Numbered from the stretch's first letter, positions 9,139 to 18,898 are shown. The stretch is 61,120 bases of DNA from Gluconacetobacter dulcium (GCF_014174165.1 NZ_JABEQN010000025.1:1-61120); one strand, 5' to 3'. Numbers and translations: made by a program. The notes: a model not told the origin generated them from the letters alone.

Positions 9139-10103
9139 GAAACCTGGCATTTCTGATCCTGCTTTTTCTGGTCGCGCTGACCGACGGGCACGCGTGGGCG
9201 GCTTGCCGCGTCTCCACGCCTGGAACCACGTCACTCGGCTCGCTCTCGTCCCTCTCTCTCAGTTCGGGCGGCAGCACGACGGAAATCTCCTCGGGCTTCG
9301 CCTGCACCGGCGGGCTTCTCTCCGTCGCTTATACCCAGACCGTCAACGCGCAGGTCCAGACGATCAGCGTCCTGAGAGACCCAAGCGGCGACAGCCTGCC
9401 GATGCAGCTCTGCCAGTCCGCGAATTGCGCGACGACGTATATCGCGGGCCAGACGATCGGTTGGAGCGAGACGAACCTGATCGGCCTGCTCGGCCTCTTC
9501 AACGGCATCAACGGCACATTGCCGCTTTACATCCGGATTCCACCCGGCTCCTACAATGTCAGTGCTGGCATCTATACCGGTTCGGTAACGATCGGCTGGA
9601 CATGGAACGTCTGCTGGGGGATCGGCCTGCTGGGTATCTGCATAGGGCTCGACAGCCAAACGAGCCCTGTGCCCGAAACCATCCCCCTCACCTTCACCGT
9701 TACGGCGGATTGCCAGATCACCGCGCCTGACGTCGTCTTCGCGCCCAGCCCGCTTGTCACCGCCTTCACCGATATCCACCAGTCCCTGACCGTCGGCTGC
9801 ACCAAGGGCTCGACCTATACGGTCGGAATCAGCGACGGCAATAACGCCGACAGCACAAGCCGCGCCATGAGCAACGGCTCCGGATCTCTGCTTCACTACG
9901 AAATCTACAAGCAATCGACGACCGACCGTTGGGGCTCTGTGGGCACGCAAAGGCGCGCCAACGCGACTGCGGACGTCAACCCGAACACGCTCAATGGCGT
10001 AACACAACAGCAATTCGCTTACACGGCGCACATCCTGACGACGCAGACGACACCGGCGGCAGGCTCTTATAGCGACAGCCTCGTCGTGGATGTACAGTTT
10101 TAA
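9135..10103 (+). CDS. two-domain spore coat U protein, probable fibre tip subunit (CsuE-like)
   Basis: 322 residues from the ATG at 9135, overlapping the usher stop (ATGA). Signal peptide LAFLILLFLVALTDGHAWA. Two SCPU-type domains: about 24-190 (cysteines in AACRVSTPG, GFACTG, LCQSANC) and about 200-322 (ADCQITAPDVVF, TVGCTKGSTYTVGISDGNN, ending SYSDSLVVDVQF). Last gene and two-domain form match tip adhesins of Csu-type systems, where the N-domain binds surfaces. The exact ligand is unknown. Confidence 0.82.
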   Translation: MRNLAFLILLFLVALTDGHAWAACRVSTPGTTSLGSLSSLSLSSGGSTTEISSGFACTGGLLSVAYTQTVNAQVQTISVLRDPSGDSLPMQLCQSANCATTYIAGQTIGWSETNLIGLLGLFNGINGTLPLYIRIPPGSYNVSAGIYTGSVTIGWTWNVCWGIGLLGICIGLDSQTSPVPETIPLTFTVTADCQITAPDVVFAPSPLVTAFTDIHQSLTVGCTKGSTYTVGISDGNNADSTSRAMSNGSGSLLHYEIYKQSTTDRWGSVGTQRRANATADVNPNTLNGVTQQQFAYTAHILTTQTTPAAGSYSDSLVVDVQF

Positions 10104-10168
10104 AAATATTTATATTTACTTCATAATACTCTTTTCTCCACCCCTGATAAAAGAACAGAACGATGCGA

Positions 10169-10204
10169 AGAAAATGGGGATTATAGACATGGTCCCCATT
10201 TTTC
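10169..10204 (+). terminator. intrinsic terminator of the pilus operon
   Basis: GAAAATGGGGA and TCCCCATTTTTC form a strong stem around a 12-base loop, with a single-base bulge and a T run in the right arm, 65 bases past the tip subunit stop. It looks bidirectional because the left arm is A-rich. Confidence 0.7.
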
Positions 10205-10509
10205 AGACAGGACGATAAGCTATAATCCGACCTGATCTGGACTTTGGCGGTTTTGAGCGTTGAATCGCATTTGAAGAAACGTCGGATTCCTGTGTGCGTG
10301 TGGTGGAGCGACACTCTCCTGCAAAGGAAGCAGGAGATGAGTAATGGAGGAAGAGGTCGGCGACGATGTTGGGTTCAACGGGATAGCCGGGTGGCTGGCG
10401 CCGTTCCGGGGCGGCTTTCACGGCACCGACATGGCGCCGGGTTCTCATTCCGACGTCCGGCGCGATGGTGTCGTCGTGACGACGGACAGGGCGGAGGATC
10501 GCCACGCGT

Positions 10510-11446
10510 GGCATTTATCGTGATCCGGTGCGCTCGTCGCACGTACATTTCGTCAAAGCCAGCGGCCCGCGCTGGCAGGCGTTCATGCTTCTGGCGCCGC
10601 TGTCATGGACCGGACGGGTGTGGGGATTACCGTTCCTGACGGTGCTGTGTCCCTCGGAACGCTACGCGCGCGAGCGTGGTCGCCCTCACCGGAAGCTGAC
10701 GGACCGGGCACGGCAGGGACTGCTTCTGGTCGCCCGCTGGCTTCCCGGACGCAGGATCATCGCTGTCACCGACAGTTCCTATGCTTCGATCGACCTGCTC
10801 GATGCCGTCAGGGACCGCGTCTGCATGGTCAGTCGCCTGCGTCTCTATGCCAGGCTGTTCGACCCGCCGTCTCCGCGCACCGCCAGGACGCTGGGCCGGC
10901 CCCGGCAGACAGGCGAGCGGCAACCGTCGCTGGCGAACCGCCTGGAAAACCCCGCCATACAATGGAGCGAAGCTGCGATCGGCGCATGGTATGGCGGCCA
11001 GGAATACCGCGTCGAATTCATCTCCGGCACCGCGCTGTGGCATCATCCAGGTCGGGCCGTTCCCATCCGCTCTGTGCTGGTGCGTGATCCCGCCGAGCGC
11101 TTTCGGCCGCAGGCGTTCCTCCGCACCGACCTTACCGCGTCCCCCGTCGACATCCTGGCCTGGTTCGTCCGGCGCTGGTCGATGGAGGTCACCTTCGCCG
11201 TAAACAAGGCGCCATCTCGGCATCGAGACCCAACGCCAGTGGTCGGATCTGGCCATCGCTCGTACCGCACCGGTCCTGATGGGGCTTTTCTCCGTCATCA
11301 CTCTCGTCGCAAACGACCTGCAAAAACAGGGACGTGTCCGGCCAGCAGCAATAGCCCAGAGGCGGCAAGTGCCCATCAGGGCCACGCCGCCACGCAGACA
11401 TCACGACGGACGCGTGGCGCGCGTCCGCCCTCTATCGGCGCTTCTG
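10510..11446 (+). pseudogene. decayed DDE transposase (IS4/IS701-like superfamily), truncated and frameshifted
   Basis: Starting at GIYRDPVRSSH the frame matches the middle of a DDE transposase: FVKASGPRWQAFM, TVLCPSERYARERG, the catalytic-Asp block GRRIIAVTDSSYASIDLL, then EVTF near 11195 where the normal motif is WSMEVTFEE. Around 11210 the frame breaks and the homologous sequence continues one frame over (GIETQRQWSDLAIARTAPVLMGLFSVITL, residues listed only as signposts), decaying again after 11345. The usual N-terminal third is missing upstream. I found no paired terminal repeats, so this is a dead remnant. 10255-10509 holds no supported gene. Confidence 0.8.
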
Positions 11447-11466
11447 AAAAAGCCCCCGATCCGTTC

Positions 11467-11694
11467 TTACGCCCGGCCCGACATCTTCCCGCCGGACCTG
11501 TCCGGCAAAGGCGCCCCCGGCCGCGCCATGGCACCCGGCTCATCCACCCGGCCCGCCCGGCCGCGCAGACGCCTACCCGCCTGACGCATCGCCGTGCGAT
11601 GGGCCGCATGAATCTGTGCCGGTGTCAGTTCGACCCCATCCGACCATTTGGCCGAAGCGGACACTGCCTTTTCCTCGACGGATGAAACCGACAT
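11467..11694 (-). CDS. small hypothetical protein, 75 aa
   Basis: I chose the ATG at 11694 because a perfect AGGAGG lies six bases upstream. The product starts MSVSSVEEKAVSASAKWSDGV, has a helix-like ELTPAQIHAAHRTAMRQAG segment and a basic Gly/Arg-rich C-terminus. No family recognised. It runs toward the transposase remnant and overlaps none of its conserved part. The ribosome-binding site makes it more likely real than its length alone suggests. Confidence 0.6.
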   Translation of the reverse strand: MSVSSVEEKAVSASAKWSDGVELTPAQIHAAHRTAMRQAGRRLRGRAGRVDEPGAMARPGAPLPDRSGGKMSGRA

Positions 11695-11862
11695 CACGAT
11701 CCTCCTGCTCAAGGTGCCCCGACGACAGGCCGGAGCGGCTTGGCTTTCAATTATAGGGAGAGAGGTGCGGCATTTTAAGGGCGCGTTCCCACGAAAGACC
11801 GTATGGCTGCCCTGCGCGGCAGATCATTTTCATACCGAAAACGAATCATTTACCCTGCCACC

Positions 11863-11904
11863 CTGACAATGCCCCCCTGGCAATGCCCCCCTGACAATGC
11901 CACC
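11863..11904. repeat. 14-base tandem repeat, three copies
   Basis: CTGACAATGCCCCC, CTGGCAATGCCCCC and CTGACAATGCCACC lie head to tail in the 339-base gap between the small ORF and the transporter gene. One difference separates each copy from the first. No gene is supported elsewhere in 11695-12033. Confidence 0.8.
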
Positions 11905-12033
11905 GTCACAGACGTGGCGGCCCGTGAACAAGGCAATGGCGCAAGCCCGACCATCGCCGTGCAACGCCGCCCGCCCAACCCCGTTATCACTGTCCACGCC
12001 ACATGCCCCCCACGCCATAGACCCAGAGCCCGC

Positions 12034-13203
12034 ATGTCCCTGCCCCCGCCGTCATTCGTCCCGCCCGCCACGCCGCTCCCCGCCCCCACACTCCCCACCC
12101 AGCCGCGCACGCGGCTGCAAAGCCTGGCCCAGGGCGTGCTCGCGCTGGTGATCGTCGCATCGGCTCTGTTCGTCCTCGGACGTTTCCGCTCCGCGCTGTT
12201 CTGGGGCGGCGTCCTCGCGATCGTCTGCTGGCCGCTGCTGACAGGATTGCGGCGGAAATGGTCCTCTCCCCATGCCGCCACGCTGGCACCGGCCGCCATC
12301 GTCCTCGGCATCGCGCTGGTCTTCATCATCCCGACCGCCGTGCTGATCTCCGCCGCCGCCGGCGAGGCCCGGGAAGGCGCGCAATGGGTCAAACAGGCCA
12401 CCGAACAGGGCATCCCCGCCCCCGCATGGCTCGACCGCCTGCCGTGGGGCCGGGCGCAGGCCCAGCACTGGTGGCAGGCCAATCTGGCCACGCCAGACAG
12501 CGTGCACGACCTGATGGACCGCCTCAGGCCCGAACACGCCCTCGGCACGGTGGAGCATCTTGGCCATGGCGTCGCCAACGGGCTGGTCATCATGGGCTTC
12601 GCCCTGCTCATCCTCTTCTTCTTCCTGCGGACCGGCACGCCGCTGGTCGCCCGCGTCGACCTGCTGATCTGGCGCCTGCTGGGCGCACGGGGCGGCATGG
12701 CCCAACGTCAGATCGTGGGCGCCGTGCGCGGCGCGCTCGCCGGCCTGGTGCTGGTCGGGCTCGGCGAAGGTCTGCTGATCGGCCTCTCCTATGTGCTCGT
12801 GGGTGCCCCCCAGCCCCTGCTGCTGGGCATCTTCACGGCACTGGCGTGCATGATCCCGATGGTCGGCGGCTTCGCGCTCGCCCTGTGCGTCCTGGCCATC
12901 CTGATCAAGGGCAGCAGCCTGGCGGCCGCCATCGGCGTCGGCGTGTTCGGCGCGGTGGTACTGTTCCTGGCCGACCATTTCATCCGCCCCGTCCTGATCG
13001 GCGGCTCCATCAGGCTGCCTTTCATGTGGGTGCTGCTCGGCATTCTGGGCGGGCTGGAAAGCTGCGGCCTCTCCGGCCTGTTCATCGGCCCGGCGGTGAT
13101 GGCGCTCGCCCACCAGCTCTGGCGCCTCGGCTCCAGCCGCGGCCCCCACCCCGCCCCACACGCGGTCGTGGCCATCCGCATGGAAAATATTCGCGAAGAG
13201 TAA
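12034..13203 (+). CDS. AI-2E/PerM family membrane transporter
   Basis: 389 residues from the ATG at 12034. A Pro-rich N-terminus (1-30) precedes two helices (LAQGVLALVIVASALFVLG, FWGGVLAIVCWPLL), a third near 80-105, a soluble loop (about 110-190) and a C-terminal cluster of helices with GLGEGLLIGLSYVLVG and PLLLGIFTALACMIPMVG. This is the standard PerM/YdiK topology of eight helices. Family members are proposed to export autoinducer-2 or act as ion antiporters; the substrate here is unknown. It is monocistronic and converges with ynfA. Confidence 0.88.
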   Translation: MSLPPPSFVPPATPLPAPTLPTQPRTRLQSLAQGVLALVIVASALFVLGRFRSALFWGGVLAIVCWPLLTGLRRKWSSPHAATLAPAAIVLGIALVFIIPTAVLISAAAGEAREGAQWVKQATEQGIPAPAWLDRLPWGRAQAQHWWQANLATPDSVHDLMDRLRPEHALGTVEHLGHGVANGLVIMGFALLILFFFLRTGTPLVARVDLLIWRLLGARGGMAQRQIVGAVRGALAGLVLVGLGEGLLIGLSYVLVGAPQPLLLGIFTALACMIPMVGGFALALCVLAILIKGSSLAAAIGVGVFGAVVLFLADHFIRPVLIGGSIRLPFMWVLLGILGGLESCGLSGLFIGPAVMALAHQLWRLGSSRGPHPAPHAVVAIRMENIREE

Positions 13204-13243
13204 GCCGACGCCTCCGTTCTTCAGAAAAAGAAGATTCAGGCCT

Positions 13244-13570
13244 CTACACCCGATGCGGAGAAAACAGGATCACCCCCGCCCCACACAGACACAACGCCGC
13301 CCCGATCAGATCCCACCGATCCGGCCGTACCCCTTCGGCCAGCCACAGCCACACCAGCGCCGAGAGAATGTAAATCCCGCCATAAGCCGCATAAGCCCGC
13401 CCGGCTTCCGAAGTCTCAACCCGCGTCAGCAGCCATGCGAACAGCACCAATGAGACACAGCCAGGCAGAAGCCAGACCGGTGATCTGTCCATCCGGCGCC
13501 ACGCCCAGAACGCGAAGCACCCGGCAATTTCCGCCATGGCCGCGCCGACATAGATGATAACCGATTGCAT
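13244..13570 (-). CDS. ynfA: YnfA/UPF0060 family membrane protein
   Basis: 108 residues with four predicted helices and the family landmarks [49 protein letters not shown] and [17 protein letters not shown]. Length and motif spacing are standard. Relatives resemble small multidrug resistance exporters; a physiological substrate is not established. The 40-base gap to the convergent transporter contains CTTCAGAAAAAGAAG, a partial copy of the hairpin seen in the phage-region cassettes. Confidence 0.93.
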   Translation of the reverse strand: MQSVIIYVGAAMAEIAGCFAFWAWRRMDRSPVWLLPGCVSLVLFAWLLTRVETSEAGRAYAAYGGIYILSALVWLWLAEGVRPDRWDLIGAALCLCGAGVILFSPHRV

Positions 13571-13640
13571 CCGGCGACCCTAACAGCCAAAGCCGCCGCA
13601 CGGTAGGCATCACCCGGCGCACACCGCCGGGCCCCCACTG

Positions 13641-14057
13641 CTATTCCTCCAGCGTGATCGGCTGACGCATCTCCCTCACCTGCTCCGGCGTCACCGCGTC
13701 CGTCCAGTGATTGCCGAGATGACTACGGATATAGGTCACCACATCCGCGATCTGCCTGTCGGTCAGAATGCCCGCGAACCATGGCATGCCGCCATGGCCA
13801 TTCAGGACCATCATGGTCGGATAGGCAGCAATCGCCAGTTTCTGGTCCCCGGCCAGCGCCGGATATTTCGCCCCGGCACCACGCGCCCCCTTGCCGTCGG
13901 CCATATGACAGGCAGCACAGATATGATGATAGACCAGATCGCCATTATCCAGCCGGGTCATGGTGCTCGGCACCCCGCCCGCCGTATCGGCCCGGGCCGA
14001 CGCACCGGCCAGCATCATCCCCGCCACGAGCAGGAAGGAAAAAGAGACGCCCCGCAT
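13641..14057 (-). CDS. c-type cytochrome, single haem
   Basis: 138 residues. Signal peptide GVSFSFLLVAGMMLAGASARA, then the haem site C47-AA-C50-H51, and a candidate axial Met in GHGGMPWFAG about 50 residues later. It starts with ATG overlapping the stop of the flavin amine oxidase by one base, so the two are co-translated. Periplasmic class I cytochromes beside a flavoprotein dehydrogenase commonly accept its electrons and pass them to the respiratory chain; that role is inferred from context. Confidence 0.88.
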   Translation of the reverse strand: MRGVSFSFLLVAGMMLAGASARADTAGGVPSTMTRLDNGDLVYHHICAACHMADGKGARGAGAKYPALAGDQKLAIAAYPTMMVLNGHGGMPWFAGILTDRQIADVVTYIRSHLGNHWTDAVTPEQVREMRQPITLEE

Positions 14058-15661
14058 CAACCCACTCCCTGCGCCCGCTTGTGTATCTGCTCGACCGCCG
14101 CGAGAGACGACAGGATCGCCCCCTCCTGCCAGCAACCGACATAGGATGCGTGCTCCCCGGCCAGCACCAGCCGGTTCTCCATCCCCACCAGCGTCTTGTA
14201 ATGCATCTTGCGCGCCTGCTCCGACCACATGGAACAGCAGCCCAGCGTCCAGGGCATGCGGCTCCACGCCACGGCCACGCCATTGCGAAATTCGCTGCGA
14301 TAACCGGGATGCAGAACCTGCCCCTGCCTCAGCCCTTCCTCGATCCGCTGCGCGGGCGTCATGGTCGTGAATTCCATCGCCGCCGGCCCGAACATATAAC
14401 CGCCCAGCAGAACCGCCGGCCCCTGCGAGAAAATACCGTGGCTGGGATAGGCGATCTGCCCGATCGGCTGGTCGGTGAAACTGATCCCGCCATAGATCTG
14501 GTCGTCATCCTCCCAGAAGCGCCGCTTGAATTCCATGCCCAGCTTCACCGACGACGCATACGGCACGGCCGCGATCGCCGCCTTCATCCGGTCGCTGACC
14601 TGCACATCGAGCTGCGAAAGAACCGGCAACGGAATCGTGCAGACGCAATAATCGGCCTCTTCCACCCGCGCGGCCCCGCCATGGGCCACATCGTCATACA
14701 GGATCTTCACGCCATGCTCGTCCTGATGAATGGCGGTGACCATGCAGCCCAGCGTGATCAGGTCCTGGACCTGCCGCGCGAATCCCTTGCCGATATTATC
14801 CATCCCGCCAACCGGCTGGAACATCGTCGTCTGCATGTCGAGCTGTTCGGGAAAGGCCAGCCACTGCGCCAGACCCGAGCCCATCACTTCCGAACGCGGC
14901 GCCGGGGTCGAGAAGGTCGGCGCCCCATCCACACCAGCCCCACGAGCCTTGTCATATCCCCGGTGCTGCGACGACCGCGCTCCGGCGCGCCACACCCCAT
15001 CATCATCCAGATTGGCCCAGGTCCCGATGGAGGAGAGCACATGCGCCCGCTCCTCGGGCGTCACGATATCATCCAGCCGATGCTGGTTGATCGCCTTGGC
15101 CAGCAACTCGGCGGTGTAACCCGAAAAATCCGCGGCAAACTCCCGATAGCGCAAAGGCTTGCCGCCATAAGCCTGCGAGGAATGCAGCCACGCATTGTGG
15201 TTGAGCTGAATGAACGGCTCCAGCGCCACGCCGAACTTCCGGCAATAATACAACAGCCCCTGATGATGATACGGAATCCGCCACGGTCCCGGATTGATAT
15301 AATTGCCGGGTGCGAAAGCAACCTTCTGCGTCGCGCCCCCCAACTCCGTCACGCTGTCGCCCCCGCGCAGCGAGATATTGCGTCCCCCCGCCCGGTTCTG
15401 GAACTCAAGCAGGCGAACCTTGTAGCCGGCCTGCCGCAATTCATACGCCGCCAGCAACCCCGCCAGCCCGGCCCCCAGCACCACGACCCGGGTACCCGGC
15501 TTCGCACCGGACAGTTTCGGCGGTCCCTTGAAGTCGGTGCCCATCGCATGACCCATGCTGGTCATTGCCTGATAAAGCCCGGCACTTCCCGCCAGAACCC
15601 CGATTTTCGTCAGAAGCTGCCGGCGCGTCTGCGCCTGAGAGCCGGACTGTCCGGTCATCAA
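14057..15661 (-). CDS. flavin monoamine oxidase family protein, Tat-exported
   Basis: 534 residues. N-terminal TRRQLLTKIGVLAGSAGLYQ is a twin-arginine signal. The FAD-binding site is VVVLGAGLAGLLAAYELRQAG with the following LLEFQNRAGGRN; the C-terminal flavin block contains GCCSMW and RLVLAGEHASYVGCWQEGA. These define the monoamine/L-amino-acid oxidase fold. Coupling to a cytochrome c gene suggests a periplasmic dehydrogenase feeding respiration, a habit of acetic acid bacteria, instead of an H2O2-forming oxidase. Substrate not predictable. Confidence 0.87.
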   Translation of the reverse strand: MMTGQSGSQAQTRRQLLTKIGVLAGSAGLYQAMTSMGHAMGTDFKGPPKLSGAKPGTRVVVLGAGLAGLLAAYELRQAGYKVRLLEFQNRAGGRNISLRGGDSVTELGGATQKVAFAPGNYINPGPWRIPYHHQGLLYYCRKFGVALEPFIQLNHNAWLHSSQAYGGKPLRYREFAADFSGYTAELLAKAINQHRLDDIVTPEERAHVLSSIGTWANLDDDGVWRAGARSSQHRGYDKARGAGVDGAPTFSTPAPRSEVMGSGLAQWLAFPEQLDMQTTMFQPVGGMDNIGKGFARQVQDLITLGCMVTAIHQDEHGVKILYDDVAHGGAARVEEADYCVCTIPLPVLSQLDVQVSDRMKAAIAAVPYASSVKLGMEFKRRFWEDDDQIYGGISFTDQPIGQIAYPSHGIFSQGPAVLLGGYMFGPAAMEFTTMTPAQRIEEGLRQGQVLHPGYRSEFRNGVAVAWSRMPWTLGCCSMWSEQARKMHYKTLVGMENRLVLAGEHASYVGCWQEGAILSSLAAVEQIHKRAQGVG

Positions 15662-15697
15662 TCACCCTGTCTCTATGCGGAAAGCGCCTTTCGGGGC

Positions 15698-15728
15698 GCA
15701 AAAACAAAAAATGCCGCATGCGCGGCAT
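15698..15728 (-). terminator. intrinsic terminator after the TonB receptor
   Basis: Read on the minus strand, ATGCCGC-GCAT-GCGGCAT is a self-complementary hairpin (15711-15728) followed directly by TTTTTTGTTTTTG. It is 57 bases past the receptor stop. A second perfect hairpin lies between them. Confidence 0.7.
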
Positions 15729-15744
15729 AATTTCCAGAACGAGA

Positions 15745-15774
15745 ATGGATACCGGGTTTACGTCCGGTATCCAT
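15745..15774. repeat. perfect 11-base hairpin downstream of the TonB receptor
   Basis: ATGGATACCGG (15745-15755) and CCGGTATCCAT (15764-15774) pair perfectly around an 8-base loop, 11 bases from the receptor stop. There is no T run, so it probably protects the 3' end of the mRNA. Confidence 0.65.
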
Positions 15775-15784
15775 GCCGCTGTCG

Positions 15785-18460
15785 TCAGAACGTGGCGTTC
15801 AGACGGCCATAGTAGTAGGCACCGGTGATCGGCACCTGCAACGAGAACTGGTCGTAGATCTGGGCGCCGTAGGAATTGACATCCTGCGAAACCCGACGCG
15901 GACGCACGTTGAAGATGTTGTTCGCGCCAACGGCGAAGTGCAGGCGATCGGTGACCTGATACCCCACCTCGATATCCGTCAGCCAGCGCGGCGTATTCTT
16001 GAACTGCTTGAAGCAGGAATTGGAATACTGGATCGACCCGCTGCCATCCGGGCACATGATGTTCGAGTTCGACCAATCCTGATACTGCATCATGTCGGTC
16101 GTCTGGCCATAGCGGGTCTGGCGCACGTTCACGTCCAGCTTGCCCACCTTGTAATAGGCATTCAGGATGATCTTGCTGCGCGGATACGCCGTGGTGATGT
16201 AGCCGACATTCTGCGCGTTCAGGATCGGCTTCCCTTCCGAATCCAGCCCGTTGTGATGCAGGCGCGTCCGGTTCAGATCCAGCGCCATGCTCAGGTCCAG
16301 GTTGCCATACTGATGCAGATGGAACCGGTAATCCGCCTTGATGTCCAGGCCCTGCGTGCGGGTGCTGGCGCCGTTGGTCAGGTAATAGGCGCTGTCCTGC
16401 GACGTATCGTCCAGCGCCGGCCCGGCCAGCGTGTACCCCATCGCCTCGATCGCCTGCACCGCCAGCGGACCGTTCACGGTACCGCCACCGACGATGCGGT
16501 TACGCAGATTGATCTGATACACGTCGGCCTCGACATGGAACCCATCGACCGGCTCCAGCACGATACCGCCCGACGCACTGACCGACTGCTCAGGCTGTAG
16601 CGGCTTGGCACCCAGCGCACGGGCCGCCGCCGAATCCACCGCCAGCATGCCCGCGGCGCTGGAAGGGCCGACATTCATCGCACTGTAATGCTGCTCGGCC
16701 AGCGTCGGGGCACGGAAGCCCGTGCTGATCGTGCCGCGGATCGCAACCCGGCGCGAGAAATCGTAACGGGTCGAAATCTTGCCGTTCTGGGTATTGCCCA
16801 CGTCGGTATAGTGCTCGAACCGGCCGGCGAAATCCAGGTCCCAGTGCTTGGTCAGATGGAAATCGCCGTCGATATAGGCGGCGAAGATGTTGCGGTTCCA
16901 GTTACCGGCGCTCTGCGGGCCAAGGCCGGCATAGCCCTGCGTGCCGCCCAGTTCATAGGAGTTCGGATTACCCGCCTGGATCTGGTAGGTCTCCATCCGA
17001 TGCTCGCCACCGAACGCCAGCGTCATGGGCACGACGTTGCCGATGTTGAAGTGGTGGCGGAAATCCAGGTTGTTCGTCCACTGCGCCATGCGGTACGTTT
17101 CCGCCAGCGTCGAGGTCGGCGACCAGCCGCACCCGTCGGTCGAATAGTACGGGTTACCCGGCGTGGTCGAGCAGGTCGAGGCCAGCATCCCGGTATTCGC
17201 GGTATTCTTGTTGCCGATCTTCGTGCCGTCGGCACCGTAGGTCGAACTCGCGTCCCAGTCCCAGTCACCGAACAGACGGCTACCCTTCAGGCCCACCGTC
17301 ACGGCGTAGTCGTTTTCCTCGTTCGTCTCGCGGGGGGAGAAGCCCGACGGATATAGCGAGGGCGCACGGGTCGGAATACGATAATTCTCGTACGCCTCGC
17401 CATGGCGATGCGCGTAGGTCAGGTTGCCATAGAACTGCAACCGGTCGCCGATGATGTCCTTGCCCCAATCCATCCCGAAATTCTCACGGGTTTCCTCGGG
17501 GCGGCCCATGATATGGTTGGAATCGGTCGGCACGTTCAGCGGGCCGGTATAATTCGCACCCGTATAGGCGCCTTCCGGCGCGGCGCTCAGCGGCAGCAGA
17601 CGATGATCGGTCGACGGCGCGACGAAGAAGTCGGTGTGATAGACCTGCCCGCTGATGTGCAGGAAGCCGTTGTCACCCCATTTGAAGCCGGCGTCGCCAT
17701 TCACCTGATACTGCCAGGCCTGCCCGCTATAGGCGTTGGCACCGGTGGTGGCGCTCAGATTATAGCCGTGATCCTGCTTTTTCGTGATGATGTTGACCAC
17801 GCCGGCGATCGCGTCCGACCCGTACTGGGCCGCCGCGCCGTCTTCCAGCACTTCGATGTGGTCGATCATGTTCGACGGCAGCGTATTCAGGTCCGCACCG
17901 GTCGAACCGAACTGCGGACCGGAATCCGCAACGATATTCGCGGTCGAATGGCGGCGCTTGCCATCGACCAGCACCAGCACTTCGTTCGGGCCGAGGCCGC
18001 GCATCTGGATCGACTGCGTCAGCGCCGCGGAGTCAGCGGCCATGGCGACGACGTTGATCGAGGCATAGGTCTTGGTCAGCGCGTCCGAAAGGTTCATCTG
18101 GCCCGAACGGGTCAGGGTCGCCGCGGTCACGACCGATACCGGCGCGGTGCTCTGGCGCGCATGGCGGTTGCTGTCACGGGTGCCGGTCACGATCACGGCC
18201 TCGCCCGGATCGGACGGCGGCGCGTGATAGACGGGCTCAACGGCCGGCAGAACCCGCGCGGCCGGAGCCGCGACCGCCGGAGCCACCGCCGACTTCGGCG
18301 TGGAACGGGTAGAAGCACTCACGCCTTTCTTGGCCTTCGCCGCATGGCGATGGCTGGTCGTCGACGTACCAGACGTCGGGGCAGTTTGCGCCACCGCAGC
18401 GGCGACGTCGAACTGAATGGCTAAAATCGTGGCCGCGATAAGGCTTCGCCTCAGGGTCAT
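15785..18460 (-). CDS. TonB-dependent outer-membrane receptor
   Basis: 891 residues. Signal peptide SLIAATILAIQFDVAAAVAQ, an Ala/Ser/Pro/Lys-rich linker to about 85, a TonB box-like EAVIVTGTRDS, plug domain (about 100-215: MRGLGPNEVLVLVDGKRR, ADLNTLPSNMIDHIEVLEDGAAAQYGSDAIAGVVN as landmarks) and a 22-strand barrel ending in Y-G-R-L-N-A-T-F. It takes up a bulky ligand in a TonB-dependent way. The ligand is unknown; no siderophore genes are nearby. It may be co-regulated with the amine oxidase/cytochrome pair downstream, but two hairpins separate them. Confidence 0.92.
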   Translation of the reverse strand: MTLRRSLIAATILAIQFDVAAAVAQTAPTSGTSTTSHRHAAKAKKGVSASTRSTPKSAVAPAVAAPAARVLPAVEPVYHAPPSDPGEAVIVTGTRDSNRHARQSTAPVSVVTAATLTRSGQMNLSDALTKTYASINVVAMAADSAALTQSIQMRGLGPNEVLVLVDGKRRHSTANIVADSGPQFGSTGADLNTLPSNMIDHIEVLEDGAAAQYGSDAIAGVVNIITKKQDHGYNLSATTGANAYSGQAWQYQVNGDAGFKWGDNGFLHISGQVYHTDFFVAPSTDHRLLPLSAAPEGAYTGANYTGPLNVPTDSNHIMGRPEETRENFGMDWGKDIIGDRLQFYGNLTYAHRHGEAYENYRIPTRAPSLYPSGFSPRETNEENDYAVTVGLKGSRLFGDWDWDASSTYGADGTKIGNKNTANTGMLASTCSTTPGNPYYSTDGCGWSPTSTLAETYRMAQWTNNLDFRHHFNIGNVVPMTLAFGGEHRMETYQIQAGNPNSYELGGTQGYAGLGPQSAGNWNRNIFAAYIDGDFHLTKHWDLDFAGRFEHYTDVGNTQNGKISTRYDFSRRVAIRGTISTGFRAPTLAEQHYSAMNVGPSSAAGMLAVDSAAARALGAKPLQPEQSVSASGGIVLEPVDGFHVEADVYQINLRNRIVGGGTVNGPLAVQAIEAMGYTLAGPALDDTSQDSAYYLTNGASTRTQGLDIKADYRFHLHQYGNLDLSMALDLNRTRLHHNGLDSEGKPILNAQNVGYITTAYPRSKIILNAYYKVGKLDVNVRQTRYGQTTDMMQYQDWSNSNIMCPDGSGSIQYSNSCFKQFKNTPRWLTDIEVGYQVTDRLHFAVGANNIFNVRPRRVSQDVNSYGAQIYDQFSLQVPITGAYYYGRLNATF

Positions 18461-18898
18461 AGACTTAACGTGCTCCCGCGAACGTCGTTACTTTACCAGC
18501 ACATCAAGCGACGGAAACCGACCTCAGTTCAATACCGAATCATACCCTTCCATAACGAATTCGGAATATATGACATTTTTATCACAACCCAGACACCTGG
18601 CTGCCCAAACCAAGGACATACAATTGAAATTTAACGGTTAATTTATGATGTTTCGAACACACCTCCAGGAAACACCCTCATCAATCCGGCGCCGGCCCCA
18701 CCCGCCCGGCAGCCCTTTCCGACGCGCCGCCTCCCTCCCCTTCCGAATCGTTCCATTCAAAAAATAGATAAGACCGTTTCTTTTCGCGCATTAAATTCCC
18801 CACGCATTAAATTCCCATCGCGAGGCAGGCCACGCCATGGTGCCGGATTGCTGCCCTCCCGTCGCTCCGCTTTACTGACCGCAAACCGGAGCCCCCTC
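18461..18898. other. intergenic region with divergent promoters
   Basis: 438 bases between the divergently transcribed TonB receptor and acylase genes. The receptor-proximal half (18490-18650) is AT-richer than its surroundings and probably holds the promoters. CGCATTAAATTCCC occurs twice (18787-18800 and 18803-18816). I see no supported gene or recognised operator. Confidence 0.5.

Noticed and set aside
10342-10521. Short ORF MEEEVGDDVGFNG before the transposase remnant
   Set aside because: No match to the missing transposase N-terminus and no partner; probably chance frame in decayed IS sequence.
18787-18816. Two CGCATTAAATTCCC copies as an operator pair
   Set aside because: Only two copies, no symmetry and no regulator nearby; kept as a note in the intergenic entry.
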